From DHVE2 group archaeon (GTDB lineage: Archaea; Thermoplasmatota; Thermoplasmata; Thermoplasmatales; Aciduliprofundaceae), in the NCBI GenBank assembly GCA_027056155.1, contig JALULR010000216.1:1-6599 (forward strand): a stretch of DNA of 6,599 bases, written 5' to 3'. Numbering within the stretch: position 1 is the first letter of the stretch; each line of letters opens with the position of its first letter. The translations under genes were made by a program, and so were the position numbers. Under the pieces are notes generated by a model that made no database searches, was not told the DNA's origin, and worked only from the letters and a program-made list of their open reading frames with translations. Below are positions 5,793-6,599 of the stretch, piece after piece.

Positions 5793-6310
5793 CCGATTTG
5801 AGAGATAAAGTAAAAGAGGAGCGTAGTTTTCTAAAGAAGATAGAGCTAGCTATACCGGGGTTTAGAGGATATCGAAAACGCGAAGACCTGAGAATTGCAG
5901 ATAGCATGCTTAGAGATTACCTTGCGAGGATACTTGATGATGTAGAGCGCTATGCAAAAGAAGTGCGAGCACAAATTACAAAAGCGATGCTCTTAGATGA
6001 CATGGAAGAGATTGGGAAAATTGTAAATTACGTGAATAAAATCGCGAGTGAAGTGCGCCATGCAGAGCAGGGTTACATGGGGCTTGTAGGTGATTATAGA
6101 GTGGGAGAGAATGAGCTTAACAGACTTTACGAGTTTGATTATACTTTGATAAGCAATGCAAACGAGCTTCTTAACTTTGCTAAGGGCATGGCCAGCGAGC
6201 CTAATGCAAATGCTCTCGCACCCATGCTTCGAGATTTTGAAATGAGGCTTAGGGATTTTGAAGAGAGTTTTAGAAAGCGTAGAGATTACATGCTGGAGGT
6301 GTTTACATGA
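5789..6310 (+). CDS. All-helical protein with IPGFRGYRKRE motif, next to SPFH gene
   Basis: The 173-residue product is strongly helical and charged, with no membrane segment or signal. After a basic start it carries IPGFRGYRKREDLRIAD at about 23-39, a motif I recall from conserved proteins of unknown function that accompany SPFH or band-7 genes. A long helix (about 40-90) follows, then a helix-loop region around 95-125 and a final amphipathic helix rich in Arg, Asp, Glu and Phe (FEMRLRDFEESFRKRRD). Heptad-like spacing of hydrophobics suggests coiled-coil or helical bundle assembly. In bacteria PspA is the helical partner of comparable SPFH proteins. This protein is shorter than PspA and lacks its recognisable N-terminal helix, so PspA-like is only an analogy. 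A GAGGTGAT RBS and ATGA overlaps at both ends tie it to the operon. Confidence 0.82.
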   Translation: MTDLRDKVKEERSFLKKIELAIPGFRGYRKREDLRIADSMLRDYLARILDDVERYAKEVRAQITKAMLLDDMEEIGKIVNYVNKIASEVRHAEQGYMGLVGDYRVGENELNRLYEFDYTLISNANELLNFAKGMASEPNANALAPMLRDFEMRLRDFEESFRKRRDYMLEVFT

Positions 6311-6599
6311 TTTTGCGAAGAGAGAAAACGAGTAATTTAGAAGGTGCAGATGCCCGCAATACTTATTTCTGGGTGGACCAGTACAAGGGTGAGAATGTGA
6401 TGTGGCGGCTGCCGCATAATATACGCTGGAACGATAATGTTGTTGTGCGAGAAGATGAGCTAGCTGTATTTTTCAGAGATGGAAAAGCACTGCATGTGTT
6501 TGATCGCGCCGGCCGGTATGCACTTACAACCGAGAATGTACCCGTTTTAGGCACGCTAGTTAAAAAGCTCACCGGTGTGCAGCAAATTGGAGAAATTTA
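6307..6599 (+). CDS. N-terminus of a YdjI-type (virion core protein-like) SPFH protein, runs off the window
   Basis: The frame from ATG 6307 is open to the end, giving 97 residues plus two bases of the next codon. After a short basic start, it reads NVMWRLPHNIRWNDNVVV followed by REDELAVFFRDGKALHVF, then GRYALTTENVPVLGTL. This matches the N-terminal layout of COG4260/YdjI proteins: a membrane-proximal tryptophan strand, a 'gqeavff.dGk...f..G.y.L.t.n.P.l' strand pair, then a loop. SPFH proteins of this group are cytoplasmic-face membrane scaffolds; Bacillus YdjI helps recruit PspA to stressed membrane. No transmembrane helix is visible yet. The start is strongly supported by GGAGGTG 5 nt upstream and ATGA overlap with the preceding gene. 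The C-terminal part, often with a zinc-ribbon tail in bacteria, is outside the window, so its form here is unknown. Confidence 0.85.
   Translation, partial: MILRREKTSNLEGADARNTYFWVDQYKGENVMWRLPHNIRWNDNVVVREDELAVFFRDGKALHVFDRAGRYALTTENVPVLGTLVKKLTGVQQIGEI

Noticed and set aside
1..6599. CRISPR array, tRNA, rRNA or insertion sequence
   Set aside because: I saw no regularly spaced repeats, cloverleaf-like segments, transposase motifs or terminal inverted repeats with target duplications.

Overview
The window looks archaeal, most likely from a euryarchaeote and possibly Thermoplasmatota/Aciduliprofundum-like. The grounds are strong GGAGGTGA-type ribosome binding sites, AT-rich TATA-like boxes instead of bacterial -35/-10 pairs, heavy use of ATA for Ile and AGA/AGG for Arg, a DUF5678-type small protein, and TFIIB-type zinc ribbons. 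The lineage is an inference from style, not a database match. Every supported gene is on the + strand.

Left part (1-2001): the 3' end of a larger gene whose reading frame is already open at the window edge. Its product has a long run of amphipathic helices followed by three hydrophobic segments. Immediately downstream, with a good RBS, is an unrecognised protein with two membrane helices and a soluble tail. Codon style changes abruptly inside both genes.

Middle (2002-3118): a short intergenic region with a probable promoter and an almost ideal Shine-Dalgarno leads into a two-gene unit, a DUF5678-like small protein and a retropepsin-like aspartic protease. About 370 bp without an intact gene follow. 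This stretch holds a decayed fragment of a calcium-binding (DxDGDGLTD-type) extracellular protein gene interrupted by an in-frame TAG, a T-rich tract that could terminate transcription, and an inverted repeat around a TATA-like element just ahead of the next operon.

Right part (3119-6599): a tightly packed operon of six genes with overlapping ATGA junctions. It encodes two membrane-anchored zinc-ribbon paralogues, a third soluble zinc-ribbon protein, a small four-helix membrane protein, an all-helical protein with an IPGFRGYR motif, and the N-terminus of a YdjI-type (virion core protein-like) SPFH protein that runs off the window. The set resembles the Bacillus ydjGHI group (zinc ribbon + membrane protein + SPFH), which works with PspA in envelope stress. 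In the visible part there is no recognisable PspA, and the helical protein sits where a PspA-like partner might be expected. My best reading is an archaeal membrane-integrity or membrane-domain complex; that function is inferred from composition and gene order.
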